Below, one piece after another: positions 12,373-25,620 of a DNA stretch of 64,000 nucleotides. Source of the DNA: Nymphaea colorata. Lineage: Eukaryota; Streptophyta; Magnoliopsida; Nymphaeales; Nymphaeaceae. Location of the stretch: contig NC_045142.1 in NCBI RefSeq assembly GCF_008831285.2, positions 9,216,713 to 9,280,712 on the forward strand, given 5' to 3'. Positions within the stretch are counted from its first letter, which is position 1. Each line of letters starts with the position of its first letter. Both the position numbers and the translations under genes were made by a program. The notes under the pieces were generated by a model. It saw nothing but the letters and a program-made list of their open reading frames with translations. It had not been told where the DNA came from and did no database searches.

Positions 12373-13499
12373 CAACAGTCTTGGGAACCTACTGAAGGTG
12401 TTCTAAACCAGCAAGCTTCATCGTTATCTTATTATTCATCAACGTCTAGGCACTGTCACTCGATTGACTGAAACAAGGTACTTCTCGGCCTGTCAAGGGT
12501 TAGGGTACTAATGTGATCAGAAACCCTAACCCATGTTGATTGCAGTTGGTGGTGGAACTTCAAGCATATGTAGACAGTCATTGGTCGTTTGAAGATATAT
12601 ATTTGAGATTATTTTTGCTGCAATTGTGTGATTGTTGTAAAGTTGCAGATATTGTCTCAGTGTTGCAGATCTAACGTGTTGTTTCTGCAACAATTGTGTG
12701 GTTATCATGAGCTTGCAGAGATAACTTGTTGTAGATCAGAATATTTTTCTTTTCTCTTTTGTGTAGTGTGGAGTTGCAGAAATACCAACTGCAGGGATAA
12801 TCTTCTCTATGAGAGGTTAACTTGATATTTTATTGGTTAATACTTAGTCTGCCGTGGACTTCCATATCCTTTTATCTTCGAGGTTTTATCATTGTCAATA
12901 AGTCTATACAACATGGTATAATTGAATCTGGAGATCAACAAACTGAGGCTGTCAGTGGTTGGACATGGGAAGAAATATATATTGAAAGAAGATGAGCCAA
13001 TGGAAAAACTTGGTAAGTCTGCACGGTGGGAGGAAAAAAACAACATAATTAGTGTTTGACATAAGAATATCATTCAACCTCAAATTGTTGTTGGGCTCTG
13101 CTATTATAATACATCTAAAGATATGTGGAATTCTCTACAGCAGACGTACTCTCAAGACAAAAACATCAACAAAATTTTATAGGTTCAGCAACAGCTGTTA
13201 CAAATGCAGGAAGGTGTATGAATATAAAGGAATACACTTTACGAAGCTAAAGTTTTACTTATGAAAAGATGAACTCTTTAAAACCTTTCTGCAAGCATTG
13301 TCACAAATCTCACTTGGAACAATGCTCGTTGTTAAATTTCTAGCTGGACTATCATCAAATTATTCTGCAGCCAAAACAAATGCTTACATGATCATATTTT
13401 CTTCATCTTGAGGAGGCCTTCAATAGGCTAAATAGATTGGTTGATACCCTTCCTCCATCTACAAATAATTCATAGCCATCAGTACTTGCTTCATTTGGA

Positions 13500-16400
13500 G
13501 GAGGACAAAGTGCACAATACTCTTCCCATGGTAGAAAAAGAGGCCGCGGTTCGGGAAGACGTGGAAAACTGCAATGTACTTATTGTGGTTGCCTTGGTCG
13601 CTTAGAAGATAGATGTCAGAACAAAGTGGGTAAACCTAACACATCTACATCCACAACTGTGACATCCTCATCAATTTCAGCTTCAAACACACAATCTATT
13701 AGTATGGTTCCTAAGGTGAACCCCACTACCACTTCTGTAGATGCTACATCTCTCAAGTTAAGTCCAGCTGAACTTGACTTAATTATGGAGCATCGATCAA
13801 ATATTGCACCTTCTATCTTGTCGGCTTCCATGACTATAAAAAATTCAGCATATTTTGTAGGTAGAACTATCTCTAATGGTTATTGGATAATTGATTCTGG
13901 AGCGTCTAAACACTTTTGTGGAGATACTAGTATTTTCAACTTGCAGAAATTTCATCCCTCACTATATGTTTGATTAGCGAATGGAACACTATCTCCGATT
14001 GGAGGACATAAAGATGTTCATCTATCTCCATCTTTACGTATTCATGATGTGCTATATACTCCTGAATTTCTAAAGAATTTATTATCTATAAGCAAATTAA
14101 CTAAAGAGATGAATTGCTGAGTTATTTTTTACCCGAGTACTTGTGTATTCCAGGACCTATCGACTGGGATGAAGATTGGTGAAGGCCATGAAAGAGATAG
14201 AATCTACTTCTTGGATACATCCACTAAAGAGGTGTCTCTCTTAGTTGATTCATCTTCAAGTTATTTCCAATGGCATCCCAGACTTGGTCATCCATCCTTT
14301 ACTAAACTTCAGCATTTATGTCCTCATATCTCTTCCACAACCTTTATTGAGTGTAAAACTTGTCAATTGGGCAAACATACACCTTTTCCTTCGAGTCAAA
14401 GTCAATCTAGTCAAAATCTATTTGATTTAGTTTATGTTGATATATGGGGACCTAGTTGGGTTCCGAGTCGGTTGTCATTTCGTTATTATTTATCCATTGT
14501 TGATGATTTCTCTCGAGTCACTTGGTTTTTTTTTTTTATGAAAGACAGATCTCAAGCTTCTTGTATCTTGAAATCTTTTATATTGGAAATAAAAACTCAA
14601 TTTAATTCTTCTGTCAAGGTTGTTCGCACTGACAATGCTCTCGAGTTTAAATCTACTTCTCTACTTGAATTCTACAAATGTCATGGCATTGTGCCACATT
14701 TTACATGTCCTCACATATCTCAACAAAATGGTGTAGTTGAGAGAAAACACCGACATTTTTTTGGGAGATGCAATCTTAATTGAATGTTACCTAATAAATA
14801 AAATGTTATCCTCTTCAATAGACAACACGATACCTTTTCAAATTCTTTACCTCAATAGGGTCTTGCTTTACCTCTACGTATATTTGAATGCACATGCTTT
14901 ATACATCGACTTGGATCTAATCGAGATAAATTAGCCGCACAAGCAACTAAATATATATTTGTGGGATACTCTAGATATCAAAAACGGTCTCGATGCTGAG
15001 ATCCTATATCTAACCGAGAGTTTGTCAGTGGTGCAACATTTCAAGAGTCATCTCTATTCTTTCTTGCAAACCCTCCACTTTCACAGTCTGAGATGCCCCT
15101 TTTTATTTGACTTCAAATTCTTTCTATTCCAATTGAGTCCATTCTGTGTATATCACACCCCACTTGTCCTAATTCCTTCACAGTTTAAAGACCTTCCTCT
15201 CATATATTCAAGAAGAAGTCTGTCATTAGATGACCTTGCACCATCTTGCTCTCAGAAGGTACGTAGTTCTGATTTACATGACATGCCTGAGTGTTTCATT
15301 GATGCTTCTCATCCTGATGAATTTCCTATTGCACTAAGCAAAGGGATCAAACAATGCACACTTTATTCTCTTTCTAAATTTGTTAGTACATCTCATTGGA
15401 AGATCATATGTGCAAATTTATTGATGCTTTGTTAGCTACTTTTATTCATATCTCCTATGAACAAGCTCTTTTGGATTCTAAGTGGTACCAAGCAATAAAG
15501 GAGAAGATGGTCTCCTAATATCTCACCACACTTGGGATCTTGTTGAACTTCCATCTGGGGCAGATATTGTCTCCTCAAAATAAGTCTTCACTATCAAGTA
15601 TAACTTTGACGGTACAGTCAAGCACACAAGGTACGATTGGTTGCAAAAGGGTACGTACAAACGTATGGTATTAATTTCTTTGAAACTTTCTCTCCGGTAG
15701 CACGTTTGGGCACTAACGACTAATTATATCTGTTGCGGTTTATAATGGATGGAATATGTACTAATTAGATGTCAAAAAGGCCTTTCTATGTGCGGATTTA
15801 TCTGAAGTAGTTTATATGCAACAACCACCAAGCTTTGAGAAACAGGGGGAGTGTACTAAGGTATGTTTGTTAAAAAAGGCTATATATGGTTGAAGTAAAG
15901 TCCCAAAGCATGGTTTAAAAAATTGTGTGATGTTGTATCTAAGTTTGGTTTTCATAGATCTCCTTTAGATCATTTATTATTCATAAAAAGGACCTCACGA
16001 GGTATGGTGGTTATGATGATATATGTGGATGACATCATCTTAACTAGTGACAACGAGCAAGAAATACAAGACACAAAGAAGTACCTCCAACAACACTTTG
16101 TTACTAAAGATCTTAGCACTCTATGTTACTTCTTGGGGATAGAAGTAGCAAAAAGTAAAAAAGGTTTAGTTCTTTCCAAAAAAAAATGTTATTGATTTGC
16201 TGCAAGAGACAGATATGACTGAAACTAAACCGACATCTATTCCTATGAATTTTCGTATTCACTTATATGATGATAAATCTGAACCTGTAGACAACAAATC
16301 ATATCGGTCATTGATTGGAAAGCTACTATATGTAACCATTACTCGACATGATATATCTTTTGCTGTGGGAAAATTGAGCAAAGAAAAGCACATTGGGATG

Positions 16401-16912
16401 TAGCTATGCTTCTATTGAAATTTCTAAAAAGTTTTCCTAGAAAAGGTTTATTATTTAGAAGAAGTTCATCACTCCAGATAGAAGCTTATTTTGATATAGA
16501 TTACGCAGACTCTATTGATGACAGAAAGCTACTACAAGATTTTGGATTTTCATTGGAGGTAACTTAGTTTTTTGGCGAAGAAAAAAGAAAGCTATTGTGA
16601 CTCGATGTAGCGCAGAGTCAGAATACCGAGCCATGGCTCAAACTGCTACTGAAATCACATGGGTGAGAGCCATACTAGAAGGTCTTGGAATTTAAACAGA
16701 ACTGCCTATAAAAATGCATTGTGACAATAAAGCAGCTACTTATATAGTCAATAATCCTCTCTTCCACGAACAGATCAAACATATCGAGGTGGATTGTCAC
16801 TATATTAGAGACTTAGTTCAAGCAGGGATATTTCTACTAAATATGTTGTTGCAGAAGATCAAGCTGTACATATATTTACTAAAGCTCTTTCAATATAAGA
16901 TTTCATGAAGTG
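13500..16912 (+). pseudogene. Degenerate copia gag-pol polyprotein
   Basis: Recognisable pieces in order: an Arg/Gly-rich stretch and zinc knuckle at 13575-13617, in which the conserved His reads Arg; aspartic protease 'DSGASKHFC' near 13893; the GAG pre-integrase/integrase zinc region 'WHPRLGHPSF' and 'CKTCQLGKH' (about 14270-14390); integrase core with 'VDIWGPS' and 'ISQQNGVVERKH' (to about 14755); RT with 'YVDDIIL' (about 16021); RNase H with 'DNKAATYI' and 'HIEVDCHYI' (16720-16810). Several frameshifts and stops separate them, including one just after the integrase core near 14780. No functional polyprotein can be made from this copy. Confidence 0.9.
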
Positions 16913-16950
16913 TTGCAACAAGCTGAGCATGATAGATATCTATGCTCCAG

Positions 16951-16962
16951 CTTGAGGGGAAG
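16951..16962 (+). other. Polypurine tract of copia element 1
   Basis: A purine-rich stretch ending GAGGGGAAG lies directly before the 3' LTR, where plus-strand DNA synthesis would start. Confidence 0.8.
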
Positions 16963-17229
16963 TGTTGAGAAAATGTATTGGTTTGAGGTTTTTTGTATTT
17001 TAAAATTTTATTGTTGTGTAGTTATTTGAATTTTTAAATACTTATTGGTCTCTTTATGTAAACGGTTAAACATAACCCTAATTACTTCTCTTTTATTAAT
17101 TTAGAAGTGAAGGAGCCGTAAGAACTAACGAGCTCCCTTCTCTTTCTCATCCTCTCTCCTCTCTACCTTCTCTCAACTATCTCTTTCTTCTTCATCTTCA
17201 GTCTTGCTGATCAACATTAAAGTTCAACA
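16963..17229 (+). repeat. 3' LTR of copia element 1
   Basis: It begins TGTTGAG and ends TTCAACA, an intact short terminal inverted pair. It is followed by the target duplication AAATT. Confidence 0.95.
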
Positions 17230-18560
17230 AAATTCATGTCTTAATAGTTACAAAGAAAAAGTTAGAGATGCATAATTGTCCTATTAAGTGAAATAATGAG
17301 CATATCCAAATTATACTTCTTGTTCAAGCTTCTTCTATGACATCTTTAGCTTATCTGGATTTATACCTTGCAAACTGAAAACTCAGTCAATTAGCATGAG
17401 TATCCAATAAAACTAAGGCATTCAGACACTTACTACAATTTAAAGGATGTTAGGGTTGTCAAATGGAAGGGAAAGGGGGAAGCTATAGTTGGACAAGAGA
17501 AAAAATTATGCTATGTTGTTAAGATTACAACAGTGGCCAAACATGCAAATAAAGGAAAATAGATGCAAAATACATATGCATATGAGGAGCTTTACTCAAC
17601 CTTAGAGCTCATTTCCTACTACTAGACCATAACAATACCCAGAAGGAAGCAAAAACCACGAGTAGACCAATAAGAAAACTGAAAAAAAGTAAGCATAAAC
17701 AAACCATTTTTGACTTGTATTTAAGAATGAATCTCAAATTCGAGTTGTAGGAGTTAAGAATGAAAAAGGAGATGTAATCAACTAGTTGATCATGTTCCAG
17801 CCATAATAGTGCATGGACTATTTTTGTCTTTGACATTTTTGTCTAAAGTTCTACTATTACACACACAAACACACACACACACACATAGAGAGAGAGAGAG
17901 AGAGAGAGAGAGCTGTTACATTATGTATAACATTTATCCCAACAGAACATGCGTTGTCCAATCCTTTTTTTCCTTGGTGAATGCTGATAGTTCATACTTC
18001 ATAGTCTTCAATTTGCATAAATTATAAATAATATGATTTGTGTGCATTGTCAGAGGTAATGATGTGACAAAATATGTAGAGCTTTATGCCCTTTTCTTTT
18101 TCTATTGGGAACTAGCAGCAGGAAAGGAGTACTATTTGCAATTATAAAAAATAGTGGGTTTTCAAGTACATCTTAGGTTGAGAACATATTGAACTATTTG
18201 GATAAATTGCATAATATCATTAATGAGTATATAAATAAAAATACAACATTGTATTGTATATGTAGCATCTAAAGGATTATTGAGAAGAGTTGGAAGAATA
18301 TCAATCGGAGCATAATCATAAAGGAATACACCATGACTAAAAAAGAGTGTATACCATTAAAAAAAACACTCACAATTAGAATAAATCCTTAAAGTGACAT
18401 TGATACATTGTGACACAACAATACACTAAGCAAAAAGTGCAGGTCAGAACAAGCTTGAACATGCAAGTTCCTTACAACACCACAATAATACCTATAGAGC
18501 CTAAAGATGCTTGATTTTGTAACATCCATAACTATGAAAAACATGTACTTTGATTTTGTA
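17230..18560 (+). mobile_element. CACTA-like copy A, right part
   Basis: This aligns in reverse with 33760-35070 plus 39030-39069. Matching landmarks include 'gataaattgcataatatcattaat' read against the complement of about 34160-34190, and 'gcaagttccttacaac' against about 33905. The compound microsatellite at 17859-17912 lies at the same homologous position as the CT run at 34476-34536. The far terminus was not found. The similarity fades near 18560. Confidence 0.65.
17859..17912. repeat. Compound (CA)n(GA)n microsatellite
   Basis: A CA tract followed by a GA tract, inside CACTA-like copy A. The homologous position in copy B carries a CT/GA run. Confidence 0.95.
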
Positions 18561-18790
18561 GCAACCGCACTTGATCAATGAAACTTGATGGCAAATCAGT
18601 AGGAAGAAGAAAAGCCATGTGGATGTGGCATCAAACTTTTGTTCATGCACTACTTGCACATTTAACAGGTCCACACATGACAAAAAAGAAAGTAAATGCT
18701 ACAAAGTTATAGATTTGTCATAGAGGCAAGATACTTATCATGATGGCCTTTTCAAAGATGTCTTCACCCACAAAGCCCTTTGTTATCTCC

Positions 18791-18791
<1 letters not shown>

Positions 18792-18830
<39 letters not shown>
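18792..18830. repeat. (CA)n microsatellite
   Basis: About 19 uninterrupted CA units. Confidence 0.95.
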
Positions 18831-18835
<5 letters not shown>

Positions 18836-20764
18836 GCATTTCTGGGCCTTTTTTTGTTAGGTAAAGATGCCTTCCTTCATAAACAATCAGGCCAAACTAC
18901 CCATTTACAATCCTATGAATAAAACCAATGACACAATGAACACCAAAAGTATATATATTTGCACTTCTAGCCTATCTGTTAGGTAGTGGTACATTCTTCA
19001 ATGGACAATTAGGGCAAACTAGTTATAAAAATTCTATAACCACATTATATAGGGGATTAAGGTATAATGAATGCCGAAACTTGCACACTCTTTGGCATTT
19101 AGGAGAAAGTGATGATTATGATTGAGTCTTAGCCATTAGCTTGGGCTAAGATAGCATCTCTTGTAGTTGTGATCTTTTACTTCTAGTTTTTGCTCTTCTG
19201 TGGAGGAAGCTTCAGTTTTTCTATGAAGGCCAATTAGAAACCGTACTTAATTTTACTCCATTCATAGAAAATTTAGTGAAATATGATCAATAGAAAGATA
19301 TGTTGCCAAAAGCTCCACAATGACCTTGGCTGATCCTCGTAAGCTCTCTAGTCAAAAGCTTAATGCATAGAGATAGCTAAGTGGGAAGCTTAGATTTTTT
19401 CTTTTCCTTTTCCCTTTGTATTTTCAAATAAGTTAAATGAATACAACCTTCAGCTCTTATAGTTGTAATAGACACTCTTTTAATTTTCTTCACTCTTTAA
19501 GCTAATATAGCAATTCGAACAAATGCACTTAAACTGATGGATCTTATCTACTTATTTTGATGGCTAATTCATACGTATGCTTACTGGTGCATTGGACTAT
19601 TGATTGATATTGAAAGAATAAAATTCTTGGGTTAGCAGTCAACATCTGTCTCCCTCTCTCTCTCTTGTATGAAAACTTTTGATATCTCACACAAGCCAAT
19701 GGAAATGATGTTACATGCATGGCCATGAGCGAATGCATCATCTCACTTTCAAAGCAAGACATGCAGAAAATGAAAGTCCATCTCGATATGATATTCTTTC
19801 TGTGAGTATTTGAATTCTAGAATAATGTACAAAATATTCAGCATAAAAAATAAAAATTTGTTAGAATGATGCATACTTCAGATGCAACAATCTAAGAAAT
19901 ATCGTCAACATGCTTAGAAAGAATGCAGTCACATTGAGTTTCAATCTCACCATGAAATACATAATGTGGAAATGTGAAGACTTGTAGAAACAAGAAAAAA
20001 GACCTATAATAATGCAATAAAGAACAAAAGGCCAGCTTATCAAGAACGTACAACATTTCATTGGCTTTGTTTATAGTTGGAAATGGCTAGTTTGGCCTCA
20101 TTGTCTATTTAAGTAAAGGCTCACCGTACAACTTTTTCTCTTCATTGAAAGCAAGTGAAAGCTACAAAGATATGCATGGACTTGTTGACGTAAAAAATTG
20201 CTCAACAGACAAATTTTCTGAATCCAAGAGAGCTTTTATGTCATATCATGCTATTCTTGTTTCACAGTCCAGCTTTTCATGTCCAAAACTGCAAGCAACT
20301 TCTCTTGTTAATTTTTCTAAAGATAGTAAGAACGAGTAATTTACCTCAGGCTCCTTATCAATAAAGACATTAACTAGAAATTGGGTATATGTCGACCAAA
20401 AAATAGGAAAATATATGTTTTCTTTTTATTTTTATAGCATACCATGTAGCTATATTTTATTTTCATTCATTTTGCTCATGCTTGTATGAAATTAGTCACG
20501 TAAGCATGAAATTAAGAGTACACGGGTTTAAGAGAAACTTTTGGGTTGTTATTAGCGAGTCTTCTTCATTTACTTGTTCTCATCTTTCTTATATGCTTTT
20601 ATATTGCATTTCCATTTTTATGACAGATAAGAAGCCAACTAAAAATTTTGACTTGATGGAGTACAAGCATGGCACAAAAGCTTGGTGATATATGTGCTTT
20701 GATTAGGCTAATTTAGAGAGAAGCACTTGCCATGCTTGGAATATTTGACTTTCTTAAAGTTGCA

Positions 20765-20781
20765 CCCCCCCCCCCCCCCCC
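20765..20781. repeat. Poly-C tract
   Basis: Seventeen consecutive C residues, unusual in this AT-rich sequence. It is followed by CA and TA runs. Its exact length is prone to sequencing error. Confidence 0.9.
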
Positions 20782-22124
20782 AAAACACACACACATATAT
20801 ATACGTAGTATCTACATTATTCCATGTAGTTGAAAACAATGTTAGCAACAAAAGACAATACCCAAAATATACCTTTTTATAAGTTTACGTGTTATTAATT
20901 TGATTTTATGAGCAACCATTATTTGTAACCATATATATCATTTTCTAACGGCAATATGTTTCACAACGTATTGTAAATATGGAGACCTTATGCCATTAGC
21001 TACATGAAGAAACTATAGATAATAATATAAGCAAAATGGGAACTCTAGTAAGAAAGGAGAAAATGAATAAGCTATGGTTATCTGAGAAGTGCCTAAAACG
21101 AACAAGCTCAAACATGTCTATTTGACAAGAATTTTCTTGACAAAATCTTGATACCAATTTTGAATCTCTTCATTTTTTTCCAAATTGGTTTTCATTTTCT
21201 AAGTAAATTGCAAGGTTACTTCCAATTTTCTCCATAAGAAAGTTAACTAATTGAACAAAAGGGACCATTCTCTAAATAATGTATGTGTTCGTATTTACTT
21301 GAAACAATGTCAATTGTGAGGTATGAATATTGTGAAAACCACAAGGCTTGATGAGCCCTGTCTCACTTTTAAATTTTCGTTCCATTGTATTTGATTACCA
21401 CATGGTGCTTGGCCATTATCTTAACAAAAGGTCAAGTGAAAAAGGAATATGAAAGATTGATGAAGGGAAAGGGCTCTAGATCATTCATAATGACAGTTAG
21501 AGAAGACTCAGAAGAATGGCCAGATACCCCTAGGGTAGAGTAGGCCACAACTGGTAGCAATAAGAAATCAATCATAGCTAAAAAAAGGAATAAACGGTCT
21601 AATAAGTGAGACAGCCACCTAACTGCCGAGTTCTCACCTGCCATGGAGAAGTAGATAATCTTTGAAGGCAAACAACGATGATCATCGGAGATATGTTGAA
21701 TTGTAGGTTGATCTTTTGGGTTTTCTTGGCATGGACGGAGTAGAGCCCAACTAGATGGACCTCAAAGAGCCCAACTAGATGGACCTCCATCGCTTCCAGA
21801 AGTACTGTGGTAATGCAGATTTGAGCAGCAAAACTCTTGTGTCCTTGATGCGAGTGCAAGGCATGAACATAAAAAACACAATCAAATGCAACAAAAAGGT
21901 TTGCGAGGGGACTGGAAATTTTCTCCTTTCTTTAGTGGTGCTCATAGTCCTAATCGATTCCACTTCATCATGAGCATGCTTGGCACACCAAAGACTTGAA
22001 AGGTGGCATCCACTCCTGAACACCATAAATATGTTTACCTGCGACATTCTACCATTTACACCACAAAAAGCCGTTCTTCAATGGTGTACCATCCATTTTA
22101 TGCCACTGAAAATAATTTTTTTTA

Positions 22125-22345
22125 TTGTGATTCATGTTTAGATCAAAGCCTGGGTTTGTGAAAATCCAGTTTTGACAGCATGACATTTTCAAATGGGAGT
22201 AAATAACCTCCCCTATCCCCCATTTGTGAAAACATCTTTTTTGGTCTCGTCACAAGAAAACACAAACTAAGTTTCAAGTGCAGGTTCAATAATTAGGTTT
22301 CACAAAACTATATTTTTAACAGTTTTATCCAAGAACGAATCGTCG
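22125..22345. repeat. MITE-like repeat, copy 2
   Basis: It is related to 10528-10800 in the order of short motifs ('ccagttttgac', 'cacaaac', 'tttcacaaaac'). It has no coding capacity and its ends are not defined. Confidence 0.35.
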
Positions 22346-23256
22346 CTCTAGGCAATTCATTCCTAGATTTTTCTAGAGAGAGAGGGAAAGAAAGTCACAC
22401 CGACTTATTCTTCTCTCTTTACGTTGGAATAAGATTTTAATTTTCACTAATGAGAATTTTAATCTTGATTGAAAATTTAAGTTTTAGATATTGTTTTGCA
22501 TCCATCTCTAACTTAATCTTGGAGTTTTGTTCAAATTGGACAAAGTCCTAATTTTGCTATTCATTGAATTTTTTAAGTAGCATCTAGACTTGGTGTAGAA
22601 AGCAACGACATCAACAGAGTTGCATATACACCAAATACACGTAATCAGCTTCTCATGCATTAACCAGTCACTATCTAGTCAATTTTTTTTTTGGAAAACT
22701 TTTAGTGTACTTTAATTGTAATTATTTTGCAATATGTACATGAAAATGGGTCAATCGACTCGAATATTGGCCAATAATTTCCCACCCACTACCCCTAAAA
22801 AGGTGGGCACAATGAAAGAGGCAAAGGCTAGTATGCATCTAGTCTCTATTCCAAGCTAGTAACATGTCAACTTCTTATGATACAAAAGAGTGGGCACCGA
22901 TAAATAAGTTAAAACATAATAGAGACATCACCCTCAAACACCCAAAACACCCAAAACATAGATGGAACCTTAAATATCGAGAAAGGGTGTAAACTTTGGC
23001 TCTTTTAGTAGGCATTAGGATGACAATACTCTTGATGATGGTTATTGAAAAATAACTTACATTAGCACGTCATCCTTTCAAGCAGGCATTACTTGTATAC
23101 CCTAGTAGGCACACCAATAAAGTGGATCCTTGAATTCCACTTTCCCATCCATGAAAGAAGTATGACATATTCGACGTTGAGATCCGAGTCATAGAAAAAA
23201 GCAAGAGTTAGAAGGAAGTTGCAGAGAGCACACATCGTTCGGTAATAGAGGAGTCG

Positions 23257-25620
23257 TTAGCCCAAATCTTTCAGCCGTTTCCTCAATGTGTCCATTGACT
23301 TCTTACGGGCATCCTGCTTGGAAGCTCGGCTTCCTAAGCTCCCGAAAAGCCTATCCGGTGTATCCTTGAACTTCTCGCAGACAGCTGCCACCCTTTTGTG
23401 ATCTAAATAGTTGTAGCTTCTCTCTCGAATGACTGGATTCATAAAGTTCTCTGGTTGGTTGCTGAGTAAAAGGTTCAGCAATTGCCGTGCTTCAATCAAG
23501 CAATCCTTTAAGCTGCCCTCTGGGTTTAGCTCGCTCAAGCCACAGCTCTCAAATCTCTCATCTGCAAAAGCTTCCAGTACCTTCAAATCTTTGTCAATGC
23601 TCATGACTGCATTTAGATTGAACCTCTTCACACTATCACTGAGAAATGCTCCCACTACAGAATCAGAGATGTGCTTCAAAGCACCAGTGCCAACCTTATA
23701 TAATGCTCCTGCTGGCAAAATTTGTTGGGCTGTTGAAAGCAACGTGTCTAGGTAAATGGTAACCTCATTTATGTATTCATTCTGATGAACTTCGTCAGAG
23801 GTCCAACTGATGTTCTCTGTAAGACTCATAAACTCATCAAGTTTAGAATTTACCAACCTTAACAATGTCTCATAGGCAGCATCCTGTGACGTCCTGAGAA
23901 CTGCCCTGGCTGTTAAAGCGGCATGAGGCTTCTCCGCTATGCGCATAGGAAGTCCACATAGTTGGGCAGCTTGCCTAACGAAAAGGTCACATGCATTCTC
24001 CAAAATCTTCAAGTTCGCTGCAATTTGCATTGCCTGAGACACACTTGAGGTGCAACCATCTATGATCTTCAGCAATGCTTCATTTAGGACATCAATCAAC
24101 AGTTTGTCTAAATATCTTTTTACTACATCATAGAAGTCCGTATGGCATCCATACGATGAGTAGCTTACAGAACTTTCGACAAATGATCTCACTACACGGC
24201 AACAATCCGGAACAGTTGCAGAAAAGGGTGCAATATATGGAAAAGCAGGCATTATATCTGAGGTTTGAAGTTGGAAAGCCAACACATTCATGTTGTATTC
24301 GTACTCCTTCTTCATCACCATTTGCTCATATGTGTCCCGTGCAAGGATCTCATTTATCTGCTTTCGGCACTCTTCAAGAAGAAGATCATGATATTTGTCT
24401 CTACTGTTACTCAATACCTCAAGCAAACTACTGACAGGGTACCCAAATCTTTTCAGAGTTGCAGCAAGGAGAGTGACATTGTCCTTGATTACCAAGAGAT
24501 CATTGGCTGAGTCCATATGGGAGAAGTGTTCCTCTACCATAGAAGCTATCTTTGAAACGGTGGAATCCCAAACAGCTTCTACTTGATCAGCAGAGAGCAA
24601 GCTTCCTGCAGTCCTCAAGACTCTATCTTCAATAATGAAGTAGCCAGCTGCCTGAGCAAAAAAGGTCTGGTGGGATTCGAGGAAAGGTTGTGCTGGTGAG
24701 ATTTGCATATCCAAATTGAGTTGCATCAATCGATTTTTGTAGTAATAATCCTGGAATTGAGCTTCAAGGCCAATGCATGTATGAATATGATAAGCTCGAT
24801 ATACAGGTGTGAGATCAAATTTCAAATCAACATCTTCATCTGTGTCCTCTACGTCGAGGACATACTCAGACTCTCCTAGCCCTGAACGGCTTTGCTCTTC
24901 TACCTCACGCTGCCGAGAATGTAAATCCACCTCTCTCTGTCGAGCTGATATTGTTTGCCTAATTGCTTGCTGCCCAATATCCTTGGCTGCGCTCCTAATC
25001 ATAACAAGCCAATCATTGAATTCATTGATTACCTTCTTCTCTATGTGGGATTTGACCACAGGGAGTTGCCTCTCGATCACTCGATAAAGAGCTTTCACAG
25101 GGATCTTCTGTAGATAGTTTTTCTCTATCTGATCCAGAGTTTTAAGAGCAGGATAGAAACGATCATTTGAGATGTCATGGTTACATTTTGCACAAAGTCG
25201 TAGAACCTGCAAGCATGTCTTGGACATCTTGATTGCATTTGTGACATTAGTTTTTATGGAGTAAGATTCAAGCAGCTCCTCAAGCTTTAAGAGAAGAGAG
25301 GTTGAGGTCTCTTGAAGCCTAAAATTCTCGCTCATTAACCCATTTTTGAGTTCATCTGCATCTACAAGCACTCCACGAAGCTCATCCACTGCACGTATGA
25401 AGTCCTCATAGTGCAGCCTACAGAGTTCCTCAATCTCGATCTCCTTCTTCTTAACCACATTCTTAAGCTGATGCAAGAGATTTTCAGGCTTCCCAATTTC
25501 AAATGCATGCCTCACAATTGGACCTAGATCATCCCCATTTGCAACGGTGGTTGCCAAACCCATGTCATCTCCACCATCCCCATCCTCTAAAGCAGTTCTC
25601 TTCTTAGGTTTTGTGTGCAT
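23257..25620 (-). CDS. SEC15A: Exocyst complex component SEC15A-like
   Basis: The 787-residue protein is the expected length for plant SEC15 (just under 800). The N-terminus matches plant SEC15A: 'NGDDLGP', 'VRHAFEIGKPE', 'VDELRGVLVDADELK', followed by a helical, coiled-coil-prone stretch (residues about 55-120). An acidic segment at 251-265 precedes 'KFDLTPVYRAYHIHTC' and then 'GYFIIEDRVLRTAG'. The C-terminal half is the Sec15 domain, ending in the basic 'KKSMDTLRKRLKDLG'. SEC15 is a subunit of the octameric exocyst, which tethers secretory vesicles to the plasma membrane; in other eukaryotes it links the complex to Rab GTPases. The coding region is uninterrupted, as I recall it is for Arabidopsis SEC15A. 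It sits alone between two inverted CACTA-like copies. The assignment to SEC15A rather than SEC15B rests on the N-terminus. Confidence 0.97.
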   Translation of the reverse strand: MHTKPKKRTALEDGDGGDDMGLATTVANGDDLGPIVRHAFEIGKPENLLHQLKNVVKKKEIEIEELCRLHYEDFIRAVDELRGVLVDADELKNGLMSENFRLQETSTSLLLKLEELLESYSIKTNVTNAIKMSKTCLQVLRLCAKCNHDISNDRFYPALKTLDQIEKNYLQKIPVKALYRVIERQLPVVKSHIEKKVINEFNDWLVMIRSAAKDIGQQAIRQTISARQREVDLHSRQREVEEQSRSGLGESEYVLDVEDTDEDVDLKFDLTPVYRAYHIHTCIGLEAQFQDYYYKNRLMQLNLDMQISPAQPFLESHQTFFAQAAGYFIIEDRVLRTAGSLLSADQVEAVWDSTVSKIASMVEEHFSHMDSANDLLVIKDNVTLLAATLKRFGYPVSSLLEVLSNSRDKYHDLLLEECRKQINEILARDTYEQMVMKKEYEYNMNVLAFQLQTSDIMPAFPYIAPFSATVPDCCRVVRSFVESSVSYSSYGCHTDFYDVVKRYLDKLLIDVLNEALLKIIDGCTSSVSQAMQIAANLKILENACDLFVRQAAQLCGLPMRIAEKPHAALTARAVLRTSQDAAYETLLRLVNSKLDEFMSLTENISWTSDEVHQNEYINEVTIYLDTLLSTAQQILPAGALYKVGTGALKHISDSVVGAFLSDSVKRFNLNAVMSIDKDLKVLEAFADERFESCGLSELNPEGSLKDCLIEARQLLNLLLSNQPENFMNPVIRERSYNYLDHKRVAAVCEKFKDTPDRLFGSLGSRASKQDARKKSMDTLRKRLKDLG

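Larger units (their letters stand above)
12093..17229 (+). mobile_element. Ty1/copia LTR retrotransposon (complete but decayed)
   Basis: The element has two LTRs (12093-12360 and 16963-17229), a primer-binding site, a degenerate gag-pol and a polypurine tract. A perfect 5-bp target duplication AAATT flanks it (12088-12092 and 17230-17234). By eye the LTRs differ at roughly 20 of about 267 positions, so the insertion is not recent. The 5' LTR begins TA instead of TG, probably a later mutation. Gene order is protease, integrase, RT, RNase H, which defines copia rather than gypsy. It sits inside CACTA-like copy A, and the homologous copy B has the uninterrupted site at 39070-39074. Confidence 0.95.
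18561..23256. other. Intergenic region downstream of SEC15
   Basis: No gene was recognised. It holds a CA microsatellite (18792-18830), a C homopolymer (20765-20781) and a possible MITE (22125-22345). Overlapping short minus-strand frames at 21432-22047 have no recognisable family. Confidence 0.6.

Noticed and set aside
23429-25087. Plus-strand open frames within the SEC15 region
   Set aside because: They are antisense shadows of the SEC15 coding exon, with no family resemblance.
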